Shown here: piece after piece, positions 56,414 to 63,916 of the stretch
How the letters are laid out: every line of letters begins with the position of its first letter
Position numbering within the stretch: position 1 is the first letter of the stretch
Virus record (IMG/VR): IMGVR_UViG_3300009551_000007
Span: 17,753 to 81,752 of that record
Reading direction: 5' to 3' (one strand)
DNA: 64,000 bases
DNA from: a virus
Position numbers and translations under genes: made by a program
The notes under the pieces: model-generated
The model's database searches: none
The model's input: the letters and a program-made list of their open reading frames with translations, nothing else
Told to the model about the DNA's origin: nothing

Positions 56414-56504
56414 GGTCGTAGATGGGCGAGCTTCTCGGCGAACTGCTCGCGGCCATCCTGTCCGGTCTGAGTTCCTAACCCTTACTATGTGAACGGAGCA
56501 AGCC

Positions 56505-56927
56505 ATGAAAGATTTCACCCCGAAGCCTCTGACGGCCAAAGAGACCCTGATGATCTTCAAGATCGCCGAAGACCAGTTCACTAACGGCGAACCCGAAACC
56601 GGGACTTGGACATCCGCCGTGTGCGAGACTCAAAGCGACAAGGCGGTGTTCGGTTCACTGGTTAAGAAGGGCTACGCCGCGACGAACGGCGAGAGTTGTA
56701 ACCTAACCAAGCCCGGTCTGGAAGTGTACTACGCGATGAAGCCGAAGACGGCGGAGGAGGTAGACCGCCGGGAAGAGCATTCTGATGGCCAACTAACACC
56801 GGCACAAATAGCCCAATCGTTCCTCAATCGAGTCGAGGAAGAAACTATTCCGCAGTCGATCAGGAGACTGGGAACGTTTTTGGATCAAATCAGGTCAGAG
56901 GTCCAGTCGTTACTCGCGAATAAGTGA
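56505..56927 (+). CDS. unknown protein, possibly winged-helix
   Basis: 140 residues behind GGAGCAAGCC. LTAKETLMIFKIAEDQF, AVFGSLVKKGYAATNGESCNLTKPGLEVYYAM looks like a winged helix (helix, recognition helix, wing). The C-terminal half is a coiled coil (RVEEETIPQSIRRLGTFLDQIR). It may be an early regulator. Own promoter upstream, hairpin after. Confidence 0.55.
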   Translation: MKDFTPKPLTAKETLMIFKIAEDQFTNGEPETGTWTSAVCETQSDKAVFGSLVKKGYAATNGESCNLTKPGLEVYYAMKPKTAEEVDRREEHSDGQLTPAQIAQSFLNRVEEETIPQSIRRLGTFLDQIRSEVQSLLANK

Positions 56928-56936
56928 CCCCCTCTC

Positions 56937-56961
56937 AAGCCCTTCGACAATAGGAGGGCTT
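56937..56961 (+). terminator. terminator-like hairpin
   Basis: AAGCCCT (56937-56943) pairs with AGGGCTT (56955-56961), 11-nt loop; no T-tract follows. Confidence 0.5.
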
Positions 56962-57000
56962 CGGAGGCGGCCACTTCGGACGCTAATCAAGGAGCAAGCC

Positions 57001-57300
57001 ATGACTAGGTCGAAGGTCAAGCATGTGTACGTTCTGAGCAGAGAACACTATCGTTTACCGCCCAACGAGAGCGACATGGTGGCTTCTATTCCGATCGAGG
57101 TTCGGGCGGGAACCGACACTGGTAGGATTAGCCTCAAGACCGAAGCCAAGAAGCTCGCGCAAGAGCTTTGCGGTAGGTACGGAGGCGAGTTGAAGGAGCA
57201 TACTAGCGTCACTAAGGAGTACCGCGTCTGGGTCGATTCGTCAGACCAGAATTGCCCCCGGTTCGTTTACGTCGTGCGTCGCGTCTATTACATCGGTTAA
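57001..57300 (+). CDS. unknown early protein
   Basis: 99 residues behind AAGGAGCAAGCC. Alpha-beta pattern (VKHVYVLSREHYRLP, LAQELCGRYGGELKEH, FVYVVRRVYYIG). No motif recognised. It shares its leader sequence with the next gene (AAGGAGCAAGCCATG). Confidence 0.55.
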   Translation: MTRSKVKHVYVLSREHYRLPPNESDMVASIPIEVRAGTDTGRISLKTEAKKLAQELCGRYGGELKEHTSVTKEYRVWVDSSDQNCPRFVYVVRRVYYIG

Positions 57301-57324
57301 AACACATTCACAAGGAGCAAGCCA

Positions 57325-57870
57325 ATGTTCGATTCGTCAACTACCTTCCCCGCTGGGACCACGAAGCCGAAGCGCGTCCGGAAACCCCGGACGCCGAAGC
57401 CGGTAGTCGAACCGGTCGCCATCATCGCGCCCGAACCGCTACCAATCCTTCCATCACCCGTCGAGGCGAAGCCTGAACCGAAGCCGGTCGACAAAACACT
57501 CACGCACTACGCTGTGGCCGGTATCGCCGTAATGGCGACCTTGTCGGCCGGACTGAACGGGTACGCGAACGCCCAGCACTCGCCCGTCGCCTGGGCTGGG
57601 TGGGGAATGGGTCTGGCGATTCCGGGCGTGATCCTCCTCCTCGGTAAGGTCGCGGGCATCCTCTACCAGCGCGGGTTCAAGCCCCTCGCCTACGTCACTG
57701 CCGCGTCGGGCATAGGCCTGCTCGCCCTCTCGGTATGGCACTGTGCTGTGTCGATCTCGATGATCACCGGCTCCGACCTCCTTCTGGCTGTGCCCATGGC
57801 GATAGCGATTGACGTGGGGTTCGTGTGCTGCGAGCTGGCCGTGCTGACCGACAAGGAGCGAGTCGGTTAA
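57325..57870 (+). CDS. multi-pass membrane protein with Pro/Lys N-terminus
   Basis: 181 residues behind AAGGAGCAAGCCA. About 60 Pro/Lys-rich residues (KPKRVRKPRTPKPVVEPV) followed by four predicted membrane helices (HYAVAGIAVMATLSAGL; WGMGLAIPGVILLLGKV; LAYVTAASGIGLLALSVW; LLLAVPMAIAIDVGFV). Could be a superinfection-exclusion or membrane-remodelling early protein; purely by topology. Confidence 0.65.
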   Translation: MFDSSTTFPAGTTKPKRVRKPRTPKPVVEPVAIIAPEPLPILPSPVEAKPEPKPVDKTLTHYAVAGIAVMATLSAGLNGYANAQHSPVAWAGWGMGLAIPGVILLLGKVAGILYQRGFKPLAYVTAASGIGLLALSVWHCAVSISMITGSDLLLAVPMAIAIDVGFVCCELAVLTDKERVG

Positions 57871-57885
57871 ACCTCGCTACCGACC

Positions 57886-57914
57886 TAGTACGGAGCGTGC
57901 CTACCCTCTATAAT
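57886..57914 (+). promoter_or_regulatory. possible early promoter
   Basis: TATAAT (57909-57914) inside CTACCCTCTATAATGC, similar to the other early promoters; the -35 (TAGTAC) is weak. Confidence 0.5.
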
Positions 57915-57972
57915 GCTTACGTCGCTTCTAGTCGGGGCGACGTTCTTTTACCCAACTCTAGGGGAGTCTAGT

Positions 57973-58278
57973 ATGAGTATCGACAAGTCGCTCGAAGGTG
58001 CCGTCTCGATTGTGATTGGCGACCGGGACGTGCTAATGGGGTTCACTGGCGGAACGGGCGTGGCGCGTGTCTGGTTCGCGCCCCTGCCCCTCGACCACGT
58101 TTTGGAGATCAATAAGCCAACCAAGGTGACGAACTGCGAACCGCCTCCCGACACCGTCGCAGAGGTCTTCTTTGTCGACCGCGACGCACTCGACGGGTTC
58201 ATTGAGCTACTAAGGCACTACCGGGACGTCGCCTGGCCGCCCCCGACGCCGATGAATCCGGCCCGCGACGAGAACTAA
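57973..58278 (+). CDS. unknown early protein
   Basis: 101 residues from MSIDKSLEGAV behind GGGGAGTCTAGT; a longer frame to 57913 lacks a site. Mixed alpha-beta (VSIVIGDRDVLMGF, AEVFFVDRDALDGFIELL). A strong terminator follows. Not recognised. Confidence 0.55.
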   Translation: MSIDKSLEGAVSIVIGDRDVLMGFTGGTGVARVWFAPLPLDHVLEINKPTKVTNCEPPPDTVAEVFFVDRDALDGFIELLRHYRDVAWPPPTPMNPARDEN

Positions 58279-58285
58279 ATAGCAC

Positions 58286-58321
58286 CAACCCCGCGAATAT
58301 ACGTGTCGCGGGGTTGTTTCG
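58286..58321 (+). terminator. rho-independent terminator
   Basis: CAACCCCGCGA (58286-58296) pairs with TCGCGGGGTTG (58306-58316), then TTTCGTTT. Confidence 0.85.
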
Positions 58322-58366
58322 TTTCCTGGCGTCCGGCGCGATTCCGAAAAATCCGTTCAACCGGCG

Positions 58367-58394
58367 TAGACGAACGCACCGTACCTCCTATAAT
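58367..58394 (+). promoter_or_regulatory. sigma-70-like early promoter
   Basis: TAGACG (58367-58372), 16-bp spacer, TATAAT (58389-58394) in TACCTCCTATAATGG; CCGGCGTAG upstream is shared with the promoter at 56386. It drives the gene at 58437. Confidence 0.75.
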
Positions 58395-58436
58395 GGTAGG
58401 GAGACGGGTAAGGGTCAACCACTAACGGAGACGGTC

Positions 58437-59261
58437 ATGGTTACGAAAGAGTTCCTCACAGCCGGTAACGCGACCTTCACGGTCGAACTCCCCGCAGCCT
58501 TCATCGAGGCGAACGCGACCGCGAAGACGCCGGAGATTTACCACCCCCACTACACTTACAAGATCGAACGGACGGAGTTCAAGCGCGACGCGAAGACGTT
58601 CTGGTTCATCTACTCGCTCACGGGGCCGGACAACACCGCCGATTACACGTACCTGGGAAAAGTCAACCCGGAAACCGGTGAAGTGTCTCTCACCGCGAAA
58701 TCCGCCTTCCCCGCGACCGCGACACGCGTGAAGGTCGCGCAGAGGGTAGTGCTGGCGATCTTCGCCGGGAACGGCGCGAAGGTCGAAGCCGCCGGATGGA
58801 AGGTCCACCACGAGGGGCGATGCGGTCGGTGTGCACGAGTCCTAACGGTGCCGGACAGTATCGAGAGCGGCATCGGGCCGGAATGTGCGAAGAAGATGGG
58901 ATGCTCGAAGCCGGTTAAGAAGGAAGCATTTCCGGCACCTACGGCAGTTAAGGTGAGCGAACCGACGGTTAAGATGGGCGAAGCCCCGGCAAAAACCGAA
59001 AGTGCCGTAACGGGCAAAATCGAGCAAAAGAAAGCGAAGCCCGGTTCCTACCCGAAACCGGTCGCTAACCCGCTCGCGGCGACGGGCGCACCTCTCTCCG
59101 CGCCGGTGCCGAAGACCTATCCGAAGACGCGAGTGGTCTACGTTTCCGACGAACCTTACATCGACGTCTCGAAACTGAACGAGACGCGCGACACGGAGGG
59201 CGAACTCCAGGGCTGGTGGGGAGAACTGAACGGCCAGCCGGTAGTGGTGTTGAATGACTAG
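58437..59261 (+). CDS. DUF6011-like zinc protein
   Basis: 274 residues from MVTKEFLTAGN behind CGGAGACGGTC. The N-terminal part is beta-rich. EGRCGRCARVLTVPDSIESGIGPECAKKMGC follows the DUF6011 pattern (CxxCxRxLtxPxSixxGiGPxCa), a likely zinc site near residues 125-155. A Pro/Lys linker and a C-terminal KTRVVYVSDEPYIDVSKL follow. Common in phages of high-GC hosts; function unknown. Confidence 0.7.
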   Translation: MVTKEFLTAGNATFTVELPAAFIEANATAKTPEIYHPHYTYKIERTEFKRDAKTFWFIYSLTGPDNTADYTYLGKVNPETGEVSLTAKSAFPATATRVKVAQRVVLAIFAGNGAKVEAAGWKVHHEGRCGRCARVLTVPDSIESGIGPECAKKMGCSKPVKKEAFPAPTAVKVSEPTVKMGEAPAKTESAVTGKIEQKKAKPGSYPKPVANPLAATGAPLSAPVPKTYPKTRVVYVSDEPYIDVSKLNETRDTEGELQGWWGELNGQPVVVLND

Positions 59262-59295
59262 CCGGAGCGAGTTGAAGAAAAATCCTCAACTGCTA

Positions 59296-59324
59296 TAGAC
59301 GCGGTTGGGGACGTCCGGTAAGAT
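59296..59324 (+). promoter_or_regulatory. possible early promoter
   Basis: TAGACG (59296-59301), 17-bp spacer, TAAGAT (59319-59324), 40 bases before the gene at 59366. Confidence 0.55.
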
Positions 59325-59365
59325 GCACCGTGTAGGACCGACTCACCCTCGAACCGGAGACGACT

Positions 59366-59713
59366 ATGAGCAAGCCCCTAATCAACGCCGAGCGGTACGC
59401 CGACGCGGTGAAGCGCCGCAAGAAGGAACTCACCGCCAAGAACTTTCCGGTCGACCTTCACACGCCGGAAGGGATAGCCCTCTACGCGAAGCTGTGGGCG
59501 TTCGCCGGCCGCGCGGCTCGCTACCAGACCTACGACGCGAAGACCGACACCGTGCACTACTTCTTCGACGTCACAATGGGCAGCCCCACGGCACTGCTGA
59601 TCGCGACCGACTACGCTCAAGAGTGCGGCTATCTGGCGACCGCTTGCGAAATCGAAGATCGCTGGGGCGGCTCGCGGAAGTTCGTCGAGGTGAAGATCAC
59701 GCCCGCGAAGTGA
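59366..59713 (+). CDS. unknown early protein
   Basis: 115 residues after CCGGAGACGACT. Helical start (AERYADAVKRRKKELTAK) and a beta/alpha rest (TVHYFFDVTMGSPTALLIATDYAQ). No recognised motif. A large hairpin follows (59720-59758). Confidence 0.55.
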   Translation: MSKPLINAERYADAVKRRKKELTAKNFPVDLHTPEGIALYAKLWAFAGRAARYQTYDAKTDTVHYFFDVTMGSPTALLIATDYAQECGYLATACEIEDRWGGSRKFVEVKITPAK

Positions 59714-59719
59714 CTCCCC

Positions 59720-59758
59720 CTGCTCCGCTCGTCTCGCCCGCGAGCGGTACGGGAGCAG
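59720..59758 (+). terminator. terminator-like hairpin
   Basis: CTGCTCC (59720-59726) pairs with GGAGCAG (59752-59758), with CGCTCG/CGAGCG inside; no T-tract. Confidence 0.5.
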
Positions 59759-59788
59759 CCATTCCGGCTCTCTAAGAAATGCATACCG

Positions 59789-59845
59789 ATGCTGATTGCG
59801 GCGTTCGCTCTCGGCTTCGTTATCGGTCGGCTGTACTTCCACTAG
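59789..59845 (+). CDS. possible 18-residue membrane peptide
   Basis: MLIAAFALGFVIGRLYFH, ending in TAG just before the ribosome-binding site of the next gene. No clear site of its own. The sequence is that of a single membrane helix. Confidence 0.35.
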   Translation: MLIAAFALGFVIGRLYFH

Positions 59846-59857
59846 GAGGAGATACCT

Positions 59858-60073
59858 GTGCTCGTGAGAATCGTCGTGCGGGTCTGCCCGCCGGAACAGT
59901 TAGACCAGATCAAATACGATCTGAAGATTTACGAACTGGCGGACGAAACGAGTCGCGAGCAGCGAGGTCTGATAGGCGAGTGGCGGAAGCCGACGCCGTA
60001 CCTGCTCTACTCCGTTCAGCAGTTCCAAAAGACTTGGGGCGAGCAAGTTGCCGCCCATGTCGAGGTGTATTAA
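59858..60073 (+). CDS. small early protein, unknown
   Basis: 71 residues from a GTG behind TAGGAGGAGATACCT, one of the best sites in the window. VLVRIVVRVCPPEQLDQIKYDLKIYELA suggests a small alpha-beta fold. Not recognised. Confidence 0.6.
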   Translation: MLVRIVVRVCPPEQLDQIKYDLKIYELADETSREQRGLIGEWRKPTPYLLYSVQQFQKTWGEQVAAHVEVY

Positions 60074-60085
60074 CCGGGGGATGAT

Positions 60086-60124
60086 ATGATCTTGTTAAAG
60101 CTACTCGTGATAATCGCGGTCTAA
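60086..60124 (+). CDS. possible 12-residue hydrophobic peptide
   Basis: MILLKLLVIIAV after GGGGGATGAT, in the gap before the next promoter. Very short; listed only because several tiny membrane peptides occur in this genome. Confidence 0.2.
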   Translation: MILLKLLVIIAV

Positions 60125-60168
60125 GGGCATACGGTCCGTACTGATTCGGAAAATTCCTAACGAGGGGG

Positions 60169-60196
60169 TAGCCGCTGGACCGATACCCCCTATAAT
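60169..60196 (+). promoter_or_regulatory. possible early promoter
   Basis: TATAAT (60191-60196) in TACCCCCTATAATGG with TAGCCG 16 bases upstream. Same core as at 56408 and 58389. Confidence 0.65.
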
Positions 60197-60234
60197 GGTA
60201 GGTAGACCGAACTAACCCGTAACGGAGACCGAAC

Positions 60235-60465
60235 ATGGTATTCATCGTCTGGACGCTCGAAGGTAAATCCCGCCATCTACTATCTTGTCATGCCACACTC
60301 GCCTCCGCGCTAACCTGCCTCAGGCTAGAGGCCGACGGCGGTAAGGTGAACGAAGACGCGAAGCCGGGTAGGATAGCCGGGGCCGGCTGGGGTATAATCC
60401 GGGCTACCGGCGAACGGGCCGACGGCGTTCGGTACGCGATCACCCAACACTCAGTGGAGAACTAG
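60235..60465 (+). CDS. small early protein, unknown
   Basis: 76 residues behind ACGGAGACCGAAC. MVFIVWTLEGKSRHLLSCHATLASALTCLRLEADG suggests a beta-alpha fold. Ends in TAG two bases before the next ATG, so the pair is co-translated. Confidence 0.55.
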   Translation: MVFIVWTLEGKSRHLLSCHATLASALTCLRLEADGGKVNEDAKPGRIAGAGWGIIRATGERADGVRYAITQHSVEN

Positions 60466-60467
60466 AG

Positions 60468-60800
60468 ATGGTGAAGACGATAGTCAAATGCGCGAACACG
60501 GAGCTAGGCCTGTTAGTCAAGTCCACCCATCCTCTGGCGAAGCACCACGAGGTGAACGCAGTAACGGTGACGAGGGCGGGCGACAGGGTGAGTCTCGATG
60601 TGGACGGCGGCAAGCAACAGGTGACGGTCTATCTCTCCCAGAAGACCGCACTCTGGCTGGCCGTCTCCCTCCTGGGAGAGATAGGCATACCCGAAGTCGA
60701 GCCGGCACTCGCCAACGAAACTAGCGACCTCACTAAGGTGCTCAAGTTCCTCACCAAGCTGCGTGCGAAGGCGGTTCTCGGCGTCGAGAAGGAGGCGTGA
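60468..60800 (+). CDS. small early protein, unknown
   Basis: 110 residues. Beta-rich start (VNAVTVTRAGDRVSLDVDGGKQQVTVYLSQ) and helical end (TKVLKFLTKLRAKAV). It contains two copies of the recurrent motif in opposite orientations (60628-60645 and 60666-60685), only 20 bases apart. Confidence 0.55.
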   Translation: MVKTIVKCANTELGLLVKSTHPLAKHHEVNAVTVTRAGDRVSLDVDGGKQQVTVYLSQKTALWLAVSLLGEIGIPEVEPALANETSDLTKVLKFLTKLRAKAVLGVEKEA

Positions 60801-60801
60801 A

Positions 60802-61074
60802 ATGCTAATCACCGACATACAAAGATCGGTCAGTTATCAGGTTTGGTTCGCGGGCGTGAAAGTTTGGTCGACTGTTATATCAGTGAGACCGAAGAAGGGC
60901 ACAGTCAAAGTGAGGAGGTCTGATACCGGCGAATCTCGAATCGTCCCGTTCGTTCACTTCGCCGGGGCTTGTGATCCGAGGAAGGGCGAGGCAATGAGAC
61001 TGAAACAGAGACCGAACCGGAAGCCCTTGTCGTACCTGAACGACGATTACGAGACGCCCGAAGATGACGGGTGA
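60802..61074 (+). CDS. small early protein, unknown
   Basis: 90 residues from MLITDIQRSV behind AAGGAGGCGTGA, starting one base after the previous stop. VWFAGVKVWSTVISVRPKKGTVKVRRSDTGESRIVPFVHFAG is a likely small beta barrel (RNA/DNA-binding type). Not recognised. Confidence 0.6.
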   Translation: MLITDIQRSVSYQVWFAGVKVWSTVISVRPKKGTVKVRRSDTGESRIVPFVHFAGACDPRKGEAMRLKQRPNRKPLSYLNDDYETPEDDG

Positions 61075-61084
61075 CCCTTCCTCC

Positions 61085-61106
61085 CTCGCCCGGTAGCGTG
61101 GGCGAG
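61085..61106 (+). terminator. terminator-like hairpin
   Basis: CTCGCCC (61085-61091) pairs with GGGCGAG (61100-61106), 8-nt loop; no T-tract. Confidence 0.5.
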
Positions 61107-61153
61107 CGGGGAACGGCCAACCAATCCGGTCAGGCGTTCACGAGGAGCGAGCC

Positions 61154-61498
61154 ATGAAGAGTACGAAAGAGTCACCGTTCGACGTAATTGACCAAACCAG
61201 TCAGCGGTTCCGTGAGCGCGGAGGTCATTACCTGATCGTCGACACCGACATAGGCATACAGTCTCAAGCGATCAAGAGCCGGCGAAAGGATGAGTGGACG
61301 GTGTGGCCTCCTAACGGCGCGGCGGTCAAGTACCCGCCCGACTCGACGCCGGAATGGATTATCGAGCAGATGAAGAGATTTATCAAGCTCGCGATCATCG
61401 GGCTAATGGAGGACGTGCGGCAGGAGACCGAGCGGGAAGCGAAAATGCTTCTCGATACCATGCCGGTAAAAAACGCGCCGTTACCGAAATCCGTATAA
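61154..61498 (+). CDS. unknown early protein
   Basis: 114 residues behind CGAGGAGCGAGCC. The C-terminal half is helical with a hydrophobic stretch (IIEQMKRFIKLAIIGLMEDVRQETEREAKMLL). Nothing recognised. Confidence 0.55.
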   Translation: MKSTKESPFDVIDQTSQRFRERGGHYLIVDTDIGIQSQAIKSRRKDEWTVWPPNGAAVKYPPDSTPEWIIEQMKRFIKLAIIGLMEDVRQETEREAKMLLDTMPVKNAPLPKSV

Positions 61499-61507
61499 CG
61501 TAGTTCG

Positions 61508-61528
61508 CCTACGGGTCATGCTCGTAGG
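61508..61528 (+). terminator. small hairpin after early gene
   Basis: CCTACG (61508-61513) pairs with CGTAGG (61523-61528), 9-nt loop; weak. Confidence 0.35.
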
Positions 61529-61613
61529 TCGGTTTCCGAAATCGCAACCTCCTCGTGGTGGAAACTGGACGGGCACCTCGCCCGACTAATCGCGATACCT
61601 AAGGAGCAAGACC

Positions 61614-61970
61614 ATGGCCGATACGACTGCCCCCGCGACCGCTGTCCCGAAGACCACCGCATCCGCCAAGAAGCCGGTAGCTGCCCCACCGAAGCCCCCC
61701 GCGAAGCCCGAACAGCCGAAGCCGACCGAACCAGCCGCGACTACCGAGGGCAACGGTAAGGCCTGCCTGATCACCCGCACTCAGTTCCGTGAGAGTGCCC
61801 CGGCAGCCGTTCAGATCAATGACGTGATCAAGAAGAAGGAGTTCGCCACCGGCACGCTCGGCTACTACGGCCAGATCACCGTCGTGGTTACGGTCGACGG
61901 TGTGCCTATGAAACTCCGGGGCCAGGCCCAGTTGTTCGTCGACAACTCCAAGAACGCGGTCGAAGGGTAA
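61614..61970 (+). CDS. early protein with Pro/Lys/Ala N-terminus
   Basis: 118 residues behind AAGGAGCAAGACC. About 45 residues of Pro/Lys/Ala (KKPVAAPPKPPAKPEQPKPTEP) precede a small domain (KACLITRTQFRESAPAAVQIND, ATGTLGYYGQITVVVTVDG). The tail resembles those on the SSB-like and ParB-like proteins of this genome. Possible DNA-associated protein. Confidence 0.6.
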   Translation: MADTTAPATAVPKTTASAKKPVAAPPKPPAKPEQPKPTEPAATTEGNGKACLITRTQFRESAPAAVQINDVIKKKEFATGTLGYYGQITVVVTVDGVPMKLRGQAQLFVDNSKNAVEG

Positions 61971-61990
61971 CCGTCTCAGAGTCCGTCGAA

Positions 61991-62019
61991 GGCGCGGCCG
62001 AACCGTAGTACGCCGCGCC
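61991..62019 (+). terminator. GC-rich hairpin
   Basis: GGCGCGG (61991-61997) pairs with CCGCGCC (62013-62019); 15-nt loop; no T-tract. Confidence 0.4.
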
Positions 62020-62048
62020 TCCTCTCGTTCCAATCTAAGGAGCTACAA

Positions 62049-63842
62049 GTGGTTAAGCCTGTTAAACTTCCGTCGGCACAAGACCTGGCAGATAGCGTCA
62101 CGCCCGAAGAAGTGGCGGAGTCGATTGCTCTGTCTGATCAAGGCGACGGTGACGAACAACTCCAAGCCGTTCCGGATTCGGTCACGGTCGAAACGCTGGT
62201 CGAGCGCGACGTGATCTACCCGGACTTCGTAGCCGTCCGGTGTAAGTACCCCAGCTACGAGGGCGCGACCGACTACGACGCGCCGCCGATCACCTACGAC
62301 CAGGCCATGGCGTTGCTCGGATGGACCGTCGAACAGAAGGGCGACGGCTGGGGCGGCTCCTACCTCCTGATCGACCGCGACAAGAACAAAGTCAGGTGTC
62401 TTAACAACACCGACAACCGAAAGCTGAGTTTGGCCTGGGCTGAGACACTGGCCCAAGACATCCTCCGTCTCAATTTCAAGCTCAACGGCGAGTCCATTAT
62501 CATCGGGCGAACCGGGCGCGTGATATCCGGCCAACACCGCCTGATCGGATTCATCCTGGCATGGCAGGACTGGTTCAAGAACCCGGACGCCTACCCGGAA
62601 TGGACTGCGGTCGGCGGGCCGGTACTCGAATGTCTGCTGGTGTACGGCGCGTCCGAAGCCGAAGACGTGGTGAGGACCATCGACAACGTGAAGCCCCGGA
62701 CCGTCACCGACATGTTTATGACCTCGCAGATGTTCAAGGTCGATTCGCGGGGGAACGCGATCAGTACCGCCGACCGCGAGAAGATGGCTGGGATGACGGC
62801 TGCTGCGGTGATGATGCTTTGGGAGCGGACGCGAGCCAAGGAGAACGCCTGGAACCTAAAGATGTATCGGAGCAACTCCGAGTCGATGGAGTTCTTCCTC
62901 CGTCACCGCCGACTGGAGGAAGCCATTGGGCACATCTTCATCGAGAACGCCGGCAAGAAGACCCTAGCCAAGTTCTTCAAGCCGCTAGGTGCTGCCGCCG
63001 GAATGATGTACCTCATGGCGGCGTGCCGGAGTGATCTTAAGGCGTACAAGGCAGACGCGGAACTCCGCGAGGCTAACCTCAACTTCGACGCCTGGGACGA
63101 CGCACAGGACTTCTGGGTGCTGCTCGCCGCCGGTGACCCGGAGTTCGCCCCGGTGGTTGACGCCTTCAATTCGATTCCCGGTTACCACGACTTCGGCACT
63201 GGCGGAGTGGACGAGTACATCTCGGTCCTGGCGAAGGCGTGGCTGCTCTACCTCCAAGGCCAAAAGTTCAAGAAGGACGACCCGCGCCTGGTATGCCAGT
63301 ACCGCGAAGACCCCAATAACGAGTCAAACAAGATTCTCGACGAGTGGCCGACGGTCGGTGGCGTCGATCTGGGGCCGGAAGGAACCGGCACGACAGTCAC
63401 CGACGCCGACGATGATGAATCGACAATGTCTCCCGACCAGATCGCGGAGAAGATCAAGCGTGAAGAAATGGAGGCGCAAGGGCTTGTTTACGACGAGCGG
63501 GACGCCAGTGCGCCGCCCGAACCGCCGAAGAAGACCGGGCCGAAGCCAGCGGCGACGATCAGCCCACCGCCCTTGGTCCCGCCTGCGGTGAAGGCGACGG
63601 TGGCGGCATCCAAGCCCGTCGGAAAAGCCCCGGTCAAAGCGACGTTCGAGATGTCGGACGAAGACAAGAAGATTCTCGAACAGCGTAAGGTTTCGACGCC
63701 CGCCGGACCGTCGAAAGAACAGCCCAAGACGGTGAAGCCGAAACCGACGCCCGGTGCTAAGCCGCCGGCAGCTAAGCCTACCGAGGTTAAACCCAACGGT
63801 AAGAAGCCTGCTGCGAAACCGAAAGTGGCCAAGAAGAAGTAG
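62049..63842 (+). CDS. ParB/Srx-like domain protein with basic tail
   Basis: 597 residues from a GTG behind AAGGAGCTACAA. LAQDILRLNFKLNGESIIIGRTGRVISGQHRLIGFILAW resembles the ParB/sulfiredoxin fold (DGxHRL-type motif reads SGQHRL near residue 160). A helical middle part follows (NVKPRTVTDMFMTSQMF; ARLVYLQGQKF-like). The last 110 residues are Pro/Lys/Ala-rich. It may bind DNA or act as a nuclease or ATPase of the ParB class. A terminator follows. Confidence 0.6.
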   Translation: MVKPVKLPSAQDLADSVTPEEVAESIALSDQGDGDEQLQAVPDSVTVETLVERDVIYPDFVAVRCKYPSYEGATDYDAPPITYDQAMALLGWTVEQKGDGWGGSYLLIDRDKNKVRCLNNTDNRKLSLAWAETLAQDILRLNFKLNGESIIIGRTGRVISGQHRLIGFILAWQDWFKNPDAYPEWTAVGGPVLECLLVYGASEAEDVVRTIDNVKPRTVTDMFMTSQMFKVDSRGNAISTADREKMAGMTAAAVMMLWERTRAKENAWNLKMYRSNSESMEFFLRHRRLEEAIGHIFIENAGKKTLAKFFKPLGAAAGMMYLMAACRSDLKAYKADAELREANLNFDAWDDAQDFWVLLAAGDPEFAPVVDAFNSIPGYHDFGTGGVDEYISVLAKAWLLYLQGQKFKKDDPRLVCQYREDPNNESNKILDEWPTVGGVDLGPEGTGTTVTDADDDESTMSPDQIAEKIKREEMEAQGLVYDERDASAPPEPPKKTGPKPAATISPPPLVPPAVKATVAASKPVGKAPVKATFEMSDEDKKILEQRKVSTPAGPSKEQPKTVKPKPTPGAKPPAAKPTEVKPNGKKPAAKPKVAKKK

Positions 63843-63862
63843 ACTTTAACGAGTCGCCTATC

Positions 63863-63890
63863 GGCCCCCCCTTAAACGGGGGGGGGGTCT
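63863..63890 (+). terminator. GC-rich terminator-like hairpin
   Basis: A run of seven C (63865-63871) pairs with a run of ten G (63878-63887) around TTAAAC. Run lengths may vary between virions or reads. Confidence 0.6.
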
Positions 63891-63916
63891 ACCCATTTCT
63901 TAACAGGAGACCGAAC

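Noticed and set aside
59779-60084. 101-residue Arg-rich frame on the plus strand
   Set aside because: It overlaps the well-supported GTG gene at 59858 in another frame and has shadow-like composition.
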